This document shows positions 49,251 through 58,045 of a DNA stretch of 64,000 bases, piece by piece. Under the pieces are notes generated by a model. That model was given only the letters and a program-made list of their open reading frames with translations. It was not told the origin of the DNA and ran no database searches. Source of the DNA: Actinocorallia longicatena (lineage in GTDB: Bacteria; Actinomycetota; Actinomycetes; Streptosporangiales; Streptosporangiaceae); contig NZ_BAAAUV010000018.1 in NCBI RefSeq assembly GCF_039534125.1, positions 62,001 through 126,000 of the forward strand. Direction: 5' to 3'. Every line of letters starts with the position of its first letter. Position 1 is the stretch's first letter. Position numbers and translations under genes: made by a program.

Positions 49251-51410
49251 ATGGGCGCACGAAGAACGAGATTCGCCGCCGTCGGCGCGGCGGCCGCCAT
49301 GGTCGCGGCGCTGGTCCCGGCCCTCTCGCCGGCCGCCTCGGCCGCCCCCCTGCCCTACCAGGATCCGTCCGAGCCGACGGCGGCCAGGGTCGCCGACCTG
49401 CTCGGGCGGATGACCCTGGTCGAGAAGATCGGCCAGATGACCCAGGCCGAACGGGCCGCCATCGACGCGGATCCCGCCCAGATCGCCACGCTGAACCTCG
49501 GTTCGGTGCTGTCGGGCGGCGGCTCGACCCCGGCGGAGAACACCCCCGCCGCCTGGGTGGCCATGGTGAACCGCTACCAGGCCGAGGCGCTCAAGACCCG
49601 GTTGAAGATCCCGCTGATCTACGGCATCGACGCCGTGCACGGCCACGGCAACGTCCTCGGGGCGACGATCTTCCCGCAGAACATCGGCCTCGGCAGCAGC
49701 CGCGACGCCGCCCTGTCGGAGAAGGTCGGCAGGGTCGTCGCGGGTGAGGTTCGCGCCACCGGCATCCCCTGGGACTTCGCCCCGTGCGTCTGCGTCACCC
49801 GGGACGAGCGCTGGGGCCGCAGCTACGAGTCGTTCGGCGAGGACCCCGCCCTGGCCTCCCGGATGGCCTCGATGATCCGCGGACTCGAGGGTCGCCAGCC
49901 CCGCGACCTCGACGACGACGACCATGTGCTCGCCACCGCCAAGCACTTCGCGGGCGACGGGTTCACCCGGTACGACGACGCCATCGCCGCCGCCAACCAG
50001 GGACAGCCCTGGTACAACAAGAAGTACCCGATCGACCAGGGCGTCACGGTGACGAGCCGGGCCGACTTCGAGCGTCTCGCCCTCGCCCCCTACGTGACCG
50101 CGATCGACACCTACGGCGTCGGCAGCGTCATGCCGTCGTTCTCCAGCGTCGACTGGACCGAGAACGGCGTCGGCGACCCGCTCAAGATGCACGCCCACAC
50201 CGAGCTGCTGACCGGATGGCTGAAGGGCACCAAGGGCTACGACGGATTCCTCATCTCCGACTGGGAGGGCATCCACCAGATCCCCGACCCGGCCGAACCG
50301 GCCAACACGGGCCTGACCGCCTACAAGGTGACGACCAGCGTCAACGCCGGCATCGACATGTTCATGGAGCCCAACTCCGCGCCGCAGTTCGAGCAACTCC
50401 TGCTCGCCGAGGCGAACGCGGGACGCGTCCAGGTGTCCCGGATCGACGACGCCGTGCGCCGCATCCTGACCAAGAAGTTCCAGCTCGGCCTGTTCGAGAA
50501 GCCCTACGCGACGCTCGACGACATCGGCAGGATCGGCAGCACGGAGAACCGCGAGCTCGCCCGCAAGTCCGTCGCCAGGTCGCAGGTGCTGCTGAAGAAC
50601 GACGGCGCCGCGCTCCCGCTGGCGACCAACGCCAAGGTCTACGTCGCGGGCCGCAACGCCGACGACATCGGCAACCAGGCGGGCGGCTGGACCATCACCT
50701 GGCAGGGCCAGTCGGGCGACGTGATCCCCGGCACCACGGTCCTCGAGGGGATCAAGGAGGTCGCGCCGAAGGCGAAGGTCACCTTCAGCGCCGACGCCTC
50801 CGCCCCGACCACGGGCTCCGACGTGGGCGTGGTCGTCGTCGGCGAGACGCCCTACGCCGAGGGCTACGGCGACGTCGGCGGACCCGAGTGCGGCTGGTGC
50901 ACGGTCCCGCAGCAGGAGTCGAAGTCCCTGACGCTCCAGCCCGGCGACCAGGCCGTGGTCGACAAGGTCTGCTCGGCGCTGCCCAAGTGCGTCGTCCTGG
51001 TCGTGTCCGGCCGCACGCAGGTGGTCCCGCCCGCTCTGCTGCCGAAGATCGACGCTCTGGTGGCCTCCTGGCTGCCGGGAACGGAGGGCGGCGGCGTCGC
51101 GGACGTCCTGTTCGGCAAGCAGCCGTTCTCCGGCCAGCTCTCGGTGACCTGGCCCGCCTCCGAGGCCCAGGTGCCGATCAATGTCGGTGACGCCTCCTAC
51201 CAGCCGCTCTACCCGTTCGGCTGGGGGCTGCGCACCCAGGTCCACGGTGGCGGTGACGCCTACGCCAAGGCACTGGACAAGGCGCAGGCGAAGGTCGTCA
51301 CGGGCGGGGCGCCGGCGAACTGGGCGAAGCTCATCGCCGACGCCTCCCACGCCGACCTGACCGGTGACCGGGCGGCCGCCCTGTCCCTGCTGGCCCAGGT
51401 CAGCGGCTGA
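49251..51410 (+). CDS. Secreted GH3 beta-glucosidase (ExoP-like)
   Basis: A 719-residue glycoside hydrolase family 3 enzyme with a signal peptide (about 1-35, ending ASAAPL). N-terminal barrel motifs LIYGIDAVHGHGNVLGATIFPQNIGLG, CVCVTRDERWGRSYESFGEDP and KHFAGDG are clear, and the nucleophile Asp is in FLISDWEGI. The C-terminal domain has SQVLLKNDGAALPL. It releases glucose from short beta-glucans or cellobiose. GTAGGAG lies before the adjacent TTG and ATG; the ATG is taken as the start. A terminator follows, then a ROK regulator. Confidence 0.9.
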   Translation: MGARRTRFAAVGAAAAMVAALVPALSPAASAAPLPYQDPSEPTAARVADLLGRMTLVEKIGQMTQAERAAIDADPAQIATLNLGSVLSGGGSTPAENTPAAWVAMVNRYQAEALKTRLKIPLIYGIDAVHGHGNVLGATIFPQNIGLGSSRDAALSEKVGRVVAGEVRATGIPWDFAPCVCVTRDERWGRSYESFGEDPALASRMASMIRGLEGRQPRDLDDDDHVLATAKHFAGDGFTRYDDAIAAANQGQPWYNKKYPIDQGVTVTSRADFERLALAPYVTAIDTYGVGSVMPSFSSVDWTENGVGDPLKMHAHTELLTGWLKGTKGYDGFLISDWEGIHQIPDPAEPANTGLTAYKVTTSVNAGIDMFMEPNSAPQFEQLLLAEANAGRVQVSRIDDAVRRILTKKFQLGLFEKPYATLDDIGRIGSTENRELARKSVARSQVLLKNDGAALPLATNAKVYVAGRNADDIGNQAGGWTITWQGQSGDVIPGTTVLEGIKEVAPKAKVTFSADASAPTTGSDVGVVVVGETPYAEGYGDVGGPECGWCTVPQQESKSLTLQPGDQAVVDKVCSALPKCVVLVVSGRTQVVPPALLPKIDALVASWLPGTEGGGVADVLFGKQPFSGQLSVTWPASEAQVPINVGDASYQPLYPFGWGLRTQVHGGGDAYAKALDKAQAKVVTGGAPANWAKLIADASHADLTGDRAAALSLLAQVSG

Positions 51411-51415
51411 GGTGA

Positions 51416-51450
51416 CGGGGCCCGCGCCCGCGGGGAAGGCGCGGGTCCCG
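51416..51450 (+). terminator. Hairpin terminator after the GH3 gene
   Basis: Arms 51416-51428 and 51438-51450 pair over 13 positions with one G-U around a 9-base loop, starting 6 bases after the GH3 stop and followed by TCCCTTCTGCT. Confidence 0.75.
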
Positions 51451-51505
51451 TCCCTTCTGCTACTTTGAGTAGGGCTCAGAAAACTTGCTCTGGGAGAACG
51501 GGCAG

Positions 51506-52714
51506 ATGGGGCGGCCGACCCGAAACACCACCCGGGACCTGCGCAGGGGCAACCGGGAGTCGCTGTTGCGCGCCCTGGCCTACCGCGGGCCGACCAGCCG
51601 CCAGAAGATGAGCGACCTCACCGGGCTGAGCACCGCCACCGTGAGCACCCTGATCGCCGGTCTGCTGGCGGAGGGCGTCGTGGTCGAGGCGGGCGCCCTG
51701 GAGTCCGACGGCGGACGGCCGCGGATCCTCATCGAGATCAATCCCGGGCACGGCCATCTGATCGGCGTCGACGTCGGCGAGACCAGGATCCGCCTGGAGC
51801 TGTTCGACCTGCGCCTCACCGGGATCGCGAAGGCCGAGTACGCCGTCGTGCGCGGGGAGCACGACCCCGAGCGGGTCGCGGAGGACATCCTGCGGGGCGT
51901 GCGGACCCTCATCACCGATGCGGGGATCGACTCCTCCCGCGTCCTGGGCGTCGGGATCGGCGTCCCGGGAGTGGTGGCGGAGGGCGGCGTGGTCGACGCC
52001 CCGACCTACGGCTGGGCCAGGGCCCCGCTCGGCGAGCTGCTGCGCGCGAGGACCCCGCTTCCCCTGCACATCGACAACGGTGCCAAGACCCTGGGCCTGG
52101 CCGAGCTCCAGTTCGGCGCGGGCCAGGGCTCCGACCATGTGATCGTCGCCCTGCTGGGCACCGGGGTCGGGGTCGCGATCATCAACGACGGCACCCTCTA
52201 CCGGGGCATCTCCAACAGCGCGGGGGAGTGGGGGCACACGATCGTCGAGCGGGACGGCCGCCGCTGCCGCTGCGGCCGTCGCGGCTGTCTCGAGGCCTAT
52301 GTCGGGGCGGGGGCGATCCTGGAACGCTACGCCTCGCTGGCCCCCGGCGCCCTCCACCAGGGCGTCGACGAGGAGACGGCGCTGGCGGCCCTGATCGCGG
52401 ACGCCGACGCGGGCTCGGCGCCCGCCGTCCAGGTGCTGGCCGAGACCGCCGACTGGCTGGCCATCGGCCTGGCCAACCTGATCAACCTGTTCAATCCCGA
52501 GCGGGTCCTGCTGGCCTGCTGGGCGGGACGCCTGCTGGGCACCGCGCTGCTCACGGAGATCCGGGCCGCGACTCGCCGCCGCACGATGGCCTCCCTGTAC
52601 GACGACGCCACGATCTCGCTCGGCGCCCTCGGCCCCGACGCCGTCGCGCTCGGAGCCGCCACCCTGGTACTGGAGTCCTTCCTCGCCACGGCCTCGACCG
52701 CTCCGCGCGCCTGA
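51506..52714 (+). CDS. ROK-family transcriptional regulator
   Basis: A 402-residue ROK protein. An N-terminal winged HTH (GPTSRQKMSDLTGLSTATVSTLIAGLLAEG) is followed by the kinase-like ROK fold: IGVDVGETRIRLEL, GVGIGVPGVV, EWGHTIVE and the zinc motif CRCGRRGCLEAY. ROK repressors sense sugars and control sugar uptake and glycosidases. Placement right after GH3 suggests control of that gene. A small palindrome, CTACT/AGTAG (51460-51472), lies 34 bases before the ATG and is a candidate operator. Confidence 0.88.
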   Translation: MGRPTRNTTRDLRRGNRESLLRALAYRGPTSRQKMSDLTGLSTATVSTLIAGLLAEGVVVEAGALESDGGRPRILIEINPGHGHLIGVDVGETRIRLELFDLRLTGIAKAEYAVVRGEHDPERVAEDILRGVRTLITDAGIDSSRVLGVGIGVPGVVAEGGVVDAPTYGWARAPLGELLRARTPLPLHIDNGAKTLGLAELQFGAGQGSDHVIVALLGTGVGVAIINDGTLYRGISNSAGEWGHTIVERDGRRCRCGRRGCLEAYVGAGAILERYASLAPGALHQGVDEETALAALIADADAGSAPAVQVLAETADWLAIGLANLINLFNPERVLLACWAGRLLGTALLTEIRAATRRRTMASLYDDATISLGALGPDAVALGAATLVLESFLATASTAPRA

Positions 52715-52723
52715 AAAGCCGAA

Positions 52724-52769
52724 GGGCGGCCGGTGGTCCCGGCCGCCCCCAGGGTCTGTTTCAGACCCT
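52724..52769. terminator. Two hairpins between converging ROK and OsmC genes
   Basis: A perfect 10-base-pair stem (52724-52733/52739-52748, 5-base loop) is followed by a perfect 8-base-pair stem (52751-52758/52762-52769, TTT loop). They lie 10 bases after the ROK stop and 13 before the OsmC stop, so they can end transcription from both sides. Confidence 0.8.
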
Positions 52770-52782
52770 GAACGTGATCAGG

Positions 52783-53208
52783 TCAGGCGGAGGTCGCCGT
52801 CAGGGTGATCTTGGTTCCGGCCAGCGCCTTGCTGACGGGGCAGTTGGCCTTGGCGGTCTCGGCCGCCTCGACGAAGCCCTCCGCGGACAGGCCGGGGACG
52901 TCGCCATGGACGGTGACGTGGATCCCGGTGATGCCCTCGCCGGGCTGGAAGGTGGCGTCGGCCTTGGTCTCCAGGCGCGCCGGCGGGGTGCCCGCGCCCG
53001 CGAGGGCATGGGCCAGGGCCATGGAGAAGCAGCTGGACAGGGCGGCGGCGATCAGCTCCTCGGGGCTGGTCTTGCCGTTGGCCTCCTCGGCCCGGGAGGC
53101 CCAGGAGACCGGGTACTCGCCGATGCCGGACGAATCGAGGGTGACGACGCCGCTACCCTTGATCAGCTCGCCTTCCCATACGGTGTGCGCGGTGCGTGTG
53201 GTGGCCAT
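52783..53208 (-). CDS. osmC: OsmC-family peroxiredoxin
   Basis: A 141-residue OsmC-type thiol peroxidase. The first Cys lies in SSCFSMALAHAL and the second in ANCPVSKAL; the N-terminal Arg/Glu-rich segment (RAEEANGKTSPEELIAAA) forms the rest of the active site. It reduces organic hydroperoxides, drawing electrons from the cell's thiols. Single gene, divergent from the RutE-like gene. Confidence 0.9.
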   Translation of the reverse strand: MATTRTAHTVWEGELIKGSGVVTLDSSGIGEYPVSWASRAEEANGKTSPEELIAAALSSCFSMALAHALAGAGTPPARLETKADATFQPGEGITGIHVTVHGDVPGLSAEGFVEAAETAKANCPVSKALAGTKITLTATSA

Positions 53209-53379
53209 GCGGAACCCCCGTTGTCAGAGAGCGATGTGGTGATCTTCCGATCCCAATCTATCGCCCGTGCGGCGTGTGACGTACCTCACTGCTTGACGCG
53301 GAAGACTTTGACACGTCAGAGATGTTGTGCCTTTCGGAAATGCTGAGACCCCCCTATCTCTGGAAAGCCGAGGCAAGCC

Positions 53380-53970
53380 ATGTCCCTCGTCATCGACGCC
53401 GCCACGCAGGACCTGCTCTTCCGCGAGGCGCGCACCGCGAACACCTTCACCGACGAGCCGGTGACCGACGAGCAGGTTCAGGCGATCTACGATCTCGTCA
53501 AGTACGCCCCCACCGCCATGAACTCCCAGCCGCTGCGCATCGTCCTCGTCCGCTCCGACGAGGCCCGCGAGCGCCTGGTGAACCAGATGGGCGACGGCAA
53601 CAAGGCCAAGACGGGCTCCGCTCCGCTCGTGGCGATCGTCGCGGTGGACACCGACTTCCACGAGCACCTGCCGACCCAGTTCCCGCACTACCCCGGCGCC
53701 AAGGACGCGTTCGCCGAGGAGGACGCCCGCATCCCGACCGGCTCCTTCAACGCCTCCCTCCAGATCGGCTACCTCATCATCGGCATCCGGGCGGCGGGCC
53801 TCGCCGCGGGCCCGATGGCCGGTTACGACGCCGAGGGCATCAACAAGGAGTTCTTCGGCGACGGCAAGCACCGGGTCCTGGCCGTGATCAACATCGGCCG
53901 TCCGGGTGAGGGCGCCTGGTTCCCGCGCAACCCGCGCCTGGAGTACGACCAGGTCGTCACGACCGTCTGA
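53380..53970 (+). CDS. RutE/HadB-like malonic semialdehyde reductase-family nitroreductase
   Basis: A 196-residue nitroreductase-fold FMN protein: VKYAPTAMNSQPLRIVLV, TGSAPLVAIVAVDTDFHEHLPTQFPH, and IGYLIIGIRAAGLAAGPMAGYD. These match RutE-type proteins, which reduce malonic semialdehyde in uracil breakdown; no other rut genes are present, so a different substrate is possible. It ends 15 bases before a terminator. Confidence 0.85.
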   Translation: MSLVIDAATQDLLFREARTANTFTDEPVTDEQVQAIYDLVKYAPTAMNSQPLRIVLVRSDEARERLVNQMGDGNKAKTGSAPLVAIVAVDTDFHEHLPTQFPHYPGAKDAFAEEDARIPTGSFNASLQIGYLIIGIRAAGLAAGPMAGYDAEGINKEFFGDGKHRVLAVINIGRPGEGAWFPRNPRLEYDQVVTTV

Positions 53971-53984
53971 TTCCGCTCCAGCAG

Positions 53985-54010
53985 AAGGCCCCGCTCGACG
54001 GCGGGGCCTT
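53985..54010. terminator. Bidirectional hairpin terminator
   Basis: A perfect 10-base-pair stem (53985-53994, AAGGCCCCGC, with 54001-54010) and 6-base loop between the converging RutE-like and SenR-like genes; six bases lie between it and the latter's stop. Confidence 0.85.
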
Positions 54011-54015
54011 CGCGT

Positions 54016-54648
54016 TCACTCGGCGAGCCTGATGAGGCGGCGCTCGGCGGCGACCGTCACGGCGGCGGTGCGGGTGTCGACGCCGAGCTTGCCGTAGATG
54101 TGGACGAGGTGGGTCTTCACGGTCGCCTCGCTGATGAACAGCCGCTTGGCCAGCTCGCGGTTCGACAGGCCGCTCGCCAGCAGCTGCAGGATCTCGATCT
54201 CACGGGGGCTCAGTGACGGCCCCGGGTCCCGGACGCGCCGCATCAGTTTCGTCGCGACCGCCGGGGACAGGGCGGTCTCCCCCCGGGCCGCCGAGCGGAT
54301 CCCCTGGAACAGCTCGTCCGGCGGGCCCGCCTTGAGCAGGTAGCCGGTCGCCCCCGCCTCGACGGCGCGGGCGATGTCGGCGTCGCTGTCGTAGGTGGTG
54401 AGGACCAGCACGCGCGCCGGTTCCGGCAGCGCCAGGACCCTCCGCGTCGCCTCGACGCCGTCGATGCCGGGCCCGAATCTCAGATCCATCAGCACGACGT
54501 CGGGGCGCAGCAGTCCCGCCTGCCGGACGGCCTCCTCCCCGCCGGACGCCTCCGCGACCACCTCGAGATCGCCCTCGCCGGACAGCAGGGCCCGCAGCCC
54601 CGCCCGGACGACGAGATGGTCGTCGGCGATCAGTACGCGTATGTTCAT
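54016..54648 (-). CDS. NarL/LuxR-type response regulator, SenR-like
   Basis: A 210-residue canonical response regulator with acidic pair ADDH, phospho-Asp in VVLMDLRFG, Thr in VLTTYDSDAD and Lys in YLLKAG. The LuxR HTH (LSPREIEILQLLASGLSNRELAKRLFISEATVKTHLVHI) is complete. It is coupled by a 4-base overlap to the sensor kinase and lies opposite an HbpS homologue, matching the Streptomyces SenS/SenR/HbpS arrangement that responds to heme and redox stress. Orthology is inferred from context. Confidence 0.85.
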   Translation of the reverse strand: MNIRVLIADDHLVVRAGLRALLSGEGDLEVVAEASGGEEAVRQAGLLRPDVVLMDLRFGPGIDGVEATRRVLALPEPARVLVLTTYDSDADIARAVEAGATGYLLKAGPPDELFQGIRSAARGETALSPAVATKLMRRVRDPGPSLSPREIEILQLLASGLSNRELAKRLFISEATVKTHLVHIYGKLGVDTRTAAVTVAAERRLIRLAE

Positions 54649-55769
54649 CCGGTCCTCCCGACCGTCGCGGCGACCACGGTGCCCTGCCCCGGAGCGCTCT
54701 CCACCACCAGCGTCCCGCCGACGGCCTCGAGCCGGTCGCGCATGGACCGCAGCCCGTAGCCCCGCCCGGCGTCCGGCGCGACCTCGGCGAAGCCGCGGCC
54801 GTCGTCGGCGATGTCGAGGGTGACGGCGTCGTCGAGGAAGGACAGGGTGACCATGATCCGGCTCGCTCCGGCGTGCTCGCGAGCGTTGGACAGGGCCCCC
54901 TGGGCGACCCTGAGCAGGGCGCCCTGGGTCTCGGGATCCAGCGGGAACTCCGTGCCCTCGGTGCGCAGGCCGATCCCGGCCGGGTCACGGGCCACCAGGC
55001 TCCGCAGCCCCTCGGCCAGCGATCCGGAGTCCAGATCGAGGGGGGCGAGGCCGCGCACGAACCGCCGGGCCTCCTCCAGGCCGGCCGTCCCGACCCCCTC
55101 GGCCTGCTCGACATAGGCGCGGGCGGCGGCGGGATCGGCGTCCCAGGCGCGTCCGGCGGCCTGGAGCAGCATGCCCATGCTGGTGAAGCCCTGGGCGAGC
55201 GTGTCGTGGATCTCCCTGGCCAGCCGCTCGCGCTCCTCCAGCACCCCGGCGGCCCGCTGGGCGGTGGCCAGCTCGTCGCGGGTGCGGGTCAGCTCGTCGA
55301 TCAGCCGCTGGAGCGCGAAGAAGATCATCGTGGTCATCCCGGCGACGGTCAGCGGCCCCAGGATCATGCTGGGATCGAACCCGTCCCGGCTCTCCAGCCG
55401 GTACCGCGCGGCGATCACCGTGGCGGTCAGCAGCACCACGACCGCGATCGTCCGCCGCGGCGAAAGCACGCGCATGCTCACGAAGCCGAGCGGGATCGCG
55501 CACCAGGCGAAGCTCGGGGCCAGCACCACCAGCACCAGCCAGCACGCCAGGACGGCCATCAGCCACGCGTCGCGGCGGCGGCCCAGCCGCTCCCAGAACA
55601 CCACCCCCGCCGCGTAGATCACGGCCATCAGCCCGGCGAGGGCGAGCTGGCCCTCCTTGCCGGTCAGGCCGTGCCGCGCGCTCAGCCGCAGGCAGGAGGA
55701 GAGCACGAGGGCGAAGAAGCCCGCGTGCATGGCCCAGAGCAGCTGCCGCTCGGTCCGCGACGTGATCAC
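54645..55769 (-). CDS. Five-span sensor histidine kinase, SenS-like
   Basis: About 374 residues from GTG at 55769; the frame also opens at 55790. Five membrane spans occupy residues 5-165, then the HisKA_3 box (ERERLAREIHDTLAQGF) and the HATPase domain (NAREHAGASRIMVTL, DIADDGRGF, GYGLRSMRDRLEAVGG). This is the NarX/DegS subfamily. SenS of Streptomyces reticuli also has five spans and interacts with secreted HbpS, whose homologue is divergent here. Confidence 0.85.
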   Translation of the reverse strand: MITSRTERQLLWAMHAGFFALVLSSCLRLSARHGLTGKEGQLALAGLMAVIYAAGVVFWERLGRRRDAWLMAVLACWLVLVVLAPSFAWCAIPLGFVSMRVLSPRRTIAVVVLLTATVIAARYRLESRDGFDPSMILGPLTVAGMTTMIFFALQRLIDELTRTRDELATAQRAAGVLEERERLAREIHDTLAQGFTSMGMLLQAAGRAWDADPAAARAYVEQAEGVGTAGLEEARRFVRGLAPLDLDSGSLAEGLRSLVARDPAGIGLRTEGTEFPLDPETQGALLRVAQGALSNAREHAGASRIMVTLSFLDDAVTLDIADDGRGFAEVAPDAGRGYGLRSMRDRLEAVGGTLVVESAPGQGTVVAATVGRTG

Positions 55770-55791
55770 GAGAACACCCCCCGTGATCACG
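55761..55791. promoter_or_regulatory. Two CGTGATCACG palindromes 21 bases apart at the senS-like start
   Basis: Identical 10-base palindromes occupy 55761-55770 and 55782-55791, exactly two helical turns apart, overlapping the two possible kinase starts and lying 170-200 bases upstream of the HbpS-like gene. Candidate SenR binding site for autoregulation; the first copy is within the possible coding sequence. Confidence 0.4.
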
Positions 55792-55963
55792 GTAGCCGAA
55801 AGGGCCAGGCCGGGGGTCGACCGATCGGTTGATGCCGGGGTCCACCGGACGCCCGCCGGCGATCGACCTTCTCCACGATGGCCGCGCCGCCGCGGCGGAC
55901 CAGAGTGGTGAGTGCGAGGTCAACGGGCCTCGCGACGGACCGAGAAAGATCGGGAGACCCACC

Positions 55964-56482
55964 ATGAAGAAGATCATCGCCACCGCCGCCGCCGGTCTCG
56001 CCCTCACCGCGGGCGGTGCGGCCATGATGTCGACCTCCGCCTCCGCCGCGGTCGACCCCAAGATCGTCCAGCAGGGGAGCGCGCTGACGGCCGATGCCGC
56101 GATCAAGGTCGCGGACGCCGTGCAGAAGGCGGCCGTCAAGGAGAAGCAGCGGGTGAGCGTCGCGATCGTCGACCGGTCCGGCGCCGTGAAGATCATCGTC
56201 CGGGGCGACGGCTCGGGGCCGCAGACCGAGGAGTCGGCCAAGCGCAAGGCCTTCACCGCCGTCAGCTTCGGCAAGACGACCAAGGAGCTCGCCGGCGGCG
56301 TCGGCGGCCAGGGCGCGACCCTGCGCGACATCCCCGGCACCCTGTTCCTCGGCGGCGGCGTCCCGGTGGCTTCCGGGAACACCCCGATCGCGGGCATCGG
56401 CGTCGCGGGAGCACCCTCCGGCGACATCGATGACAAGCTCGCCCAGGAGGGCCTCAAGGCCATCGAGAAGGGCCTGAACTGA
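55964..56482 (+). CDS. Secreted HbpS/GlcG-like heme-binding protein
   Basis: A 172-residue secreted protein. The signal peptide (MKKIIATAAAGLALTAGGAA, ending ASA) precedes the GlcG/HbpS fold: LTADAAIKVADAVQKAAVKE, VSVAIVDRSGAVKIIVRGDG, AKRKAFTAVSFGKTTKEL, LGGGVPVASG and GIGVAGAPSGDIDDKLA. In Streptomyces HbpS binds heme, protects against redox stress and modulates SenS. Next gene follows after 11 bases. Confidence 0.88.
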   Translation: MKKIIATAAAGLALTAGGAAMMSTSASAAVDPKIVQQGSALTADAAIKVADAVQKAAVKEKQRVSVAIVDRSGAVKIIVRGDGSGPQTEESAKRKAFTAVSFGKTTKELAGGVGGQGATLRDIPGTLFLGGGVPVASGNTPIAGIGVAGAPSGDIDDKLAQEGLKAIEKGLN

Positions 56483-56493
56483 GCGATGGAACG

Positions 56494-57150
56494 ATGAGGG
56501 TGACGCGCCGCGGGGCGCTGGCGATGATGCTGGCCCTCGCGGGATGCGCCGGGAAGAAGAAGGAGAAGACCATGGATCTGCTGGGCGCGGCCGCCGAGGG
56601 CGACGCCGCCGAGGTCCGGGCCGCCCTCCGGGACGGCGCCGACATCGAGCAGCGCGACGAGAAGCGCCGGACGGCCCTCCTGCTGGCCGTCACCGGTGAC
56701 CATGTCGAGGCGGCCGGAGAGCTGGTCAGGGCGGGCGCCGACCCCGACGCCCTCGACGACCGGCACGACACCCCCTTCCTGGTGACCGGGGTCACGGGCA
56801 GCGTGGCGATGCTCCGCGTCCTGATGCCCGCCAAGCCGGACCTGACGATCCGCAACCGCTTCGGCGGGACGGCCCTGATCCCGGCCTGCGAGCGCGGCCA
56901 CGTGGACTACGTCCGCGAGGTCATCGGGACGGGCATCGCGGTGGACCATGTCAACGATCTCGGCTGGACGGGCCTGCTGGAGGCCGTCATCCTCGGGGAC
57001 GGCTCCGAGCCCTACATCAGGGTCGTGAAGATCCTGATCGAGGGCGGAGCCGACGTCGGCCTGGCCGACAAGGACGGCGTCACCCCCCTCGCCCACGCCG
57101 AGAGCAGGGGCTTCGGGGAGATCGCCGCCCTGCTGCGCGCGGTGCGATGA
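56494..57150 (+). CDS. Ankyrin-repeat lipoprotein
   Basis: A 218-residue protein with a short signal ending in lipobox LALAG-Cys and a Lys-rich spacer (KKKEKT), followed by about five ankyrin repeats (GDAAEVRAALRDGADIEQRD, GDHVEAAGELVRAGADPDALD, GSVAMLRVL, ERGHVDYVREVI, and ILIEGGADVGLAD). Exported ankyrin proteins such as Pseudomonas AnkB assist periplasmic catalase; here the HbpS-like gene immediately upstream fits a role in oxidative defence. Binding partner unknown. Confidence 0.85.
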   Translation: MRVTRRGALAMMLALAGCAGKKKEKTMDLLGAAAEGDAAEVRAALRDGADIEQRDEKRRTALLLAVTGDHVEAAGELVRAGADPDALDDRHDTPFLVTGVTGSVAMLRVLMPAKPDLTIRNRFGGTALIPACERGHVDYVREVIGTGIAVDHVNDLGWTGLLEAVILGDGSEPYIRVVKILIEGGADVGLADKDGVTPLAHAESRGFGEIAALLRAVR

Positions 57151-57172
57151 TCCCGGCTGCGAGAATGGGCCC

Positions 57173-58045
57173 ATGAGCGAACCGATTTCGGTGGGTCTGG
57201 TGGGGGCGGGGCACTGGGCGGACATCGTCCACGCCCCCTCCCTCGCGCAGGGCCCGGAGACCCGTCTGGCCGGAGTCTGGGCCCGCCGCGAGGAGGCGGC
57301 GAGGGAGATCACCGGAAGCCACGGGGGAGTGGCCTACTCCCGAATCGAAGACCTGTTCGACAACTGTGACGCGGTCGCGTTCAGCGTCCCCCCGGACGTC
57401 CAGGCGGAGCTCGCTCTGAAGGCGGTGCGAGCGGGCAAGCCCGTCCTGCTGGAGAAGCCCCTCGCGATGGACCTCGACGGCGCCCGCCGCCTGGCCGAGG
57501 CGATCGAGGAGGCCGGCGTCGTCTCCCAGATGGTCTTCACCCTGCGTTACTCCCAGGCGGCCAGGACCTTCCTGAAGTCCCTCCCCGCCCTGGACCCTTT
57601 CGGCGGTTACGCCCAGTTCGTCTCCCCGGTCCTGAACGGCGGCCCCTTCGCCACCCCCTGGCGCCTGGAGCGCGGCGCCCTCCTCGACCTGGGCCCCCAC
57701 GTCATCGACATGCTCGACGCCTCCCTCGGCCGCATCACCGGCGTCCGAGCCCACGGCGACCCCCTGAAGTGGGTGGGCCTCCTCCTCGAACACGAGACCG
57801 GCGCCGTCAGCGAGGCCTCCCTGTCGATGGCCGGCCACGGCGACCTTCCACCGGCCCACATCGAGGTCCACGGCCATCAGGGTTCCACCCGCCTGACCTG
57901 GGACGACCTCACCGACGACACCTTCACCACCATCGTCACCGAGTTCGCCGCCAACGTCAGGGCCGGCACCCCCCACACCCTCGACGCCGCCCACGGTCTC
58001 CACATCCAGCGGATCCTCACCGACGCGGAACACCAGCTCACATGA
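57173..58045 (+). CDS. Gfo/Idh/MocA-family oxidoreductase
   Basis: A 290-residue NAD(P)-binding protein: VGLVGAGHWADIVHAP Rossmann, ARREEAAREI, DAVAFSVPPDVQ and the EKP motif PVLLEKPLAMD, followed by the larger C-terminal alpha/beta domain. The family oxidises sugars and inositol or acts on related metabolites. The ATG lies 22 bases after the ankyrin gene, and its stop overlaps the next gene. Confidence 0.85.
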   Translation: MSEPISVGLVGAGHWADIVHAPSLAQGPETRLAGVWARREEAAREITGSHGGVAYSRIEDLFDNCDAVAFSVPPDVQAELALKAVRAGKPVLLEKPLAMDLDGARRLAEAIEEAGVVSQMVFTLRYSQAARTFLKSLPALDPFGGYAQFVSPVLNGGPFATPWRLERGALLDLGPHVIDMLDASLGRITGVRAHGDPLKWVGLLLEHETGAVSEASLSMAGHGDLPPAHIEVHGHQGSTRLTWDDLTDDTFTTIVTEFAANVRAGTPHTLDAAHGLHIQRILTDAEHQLT

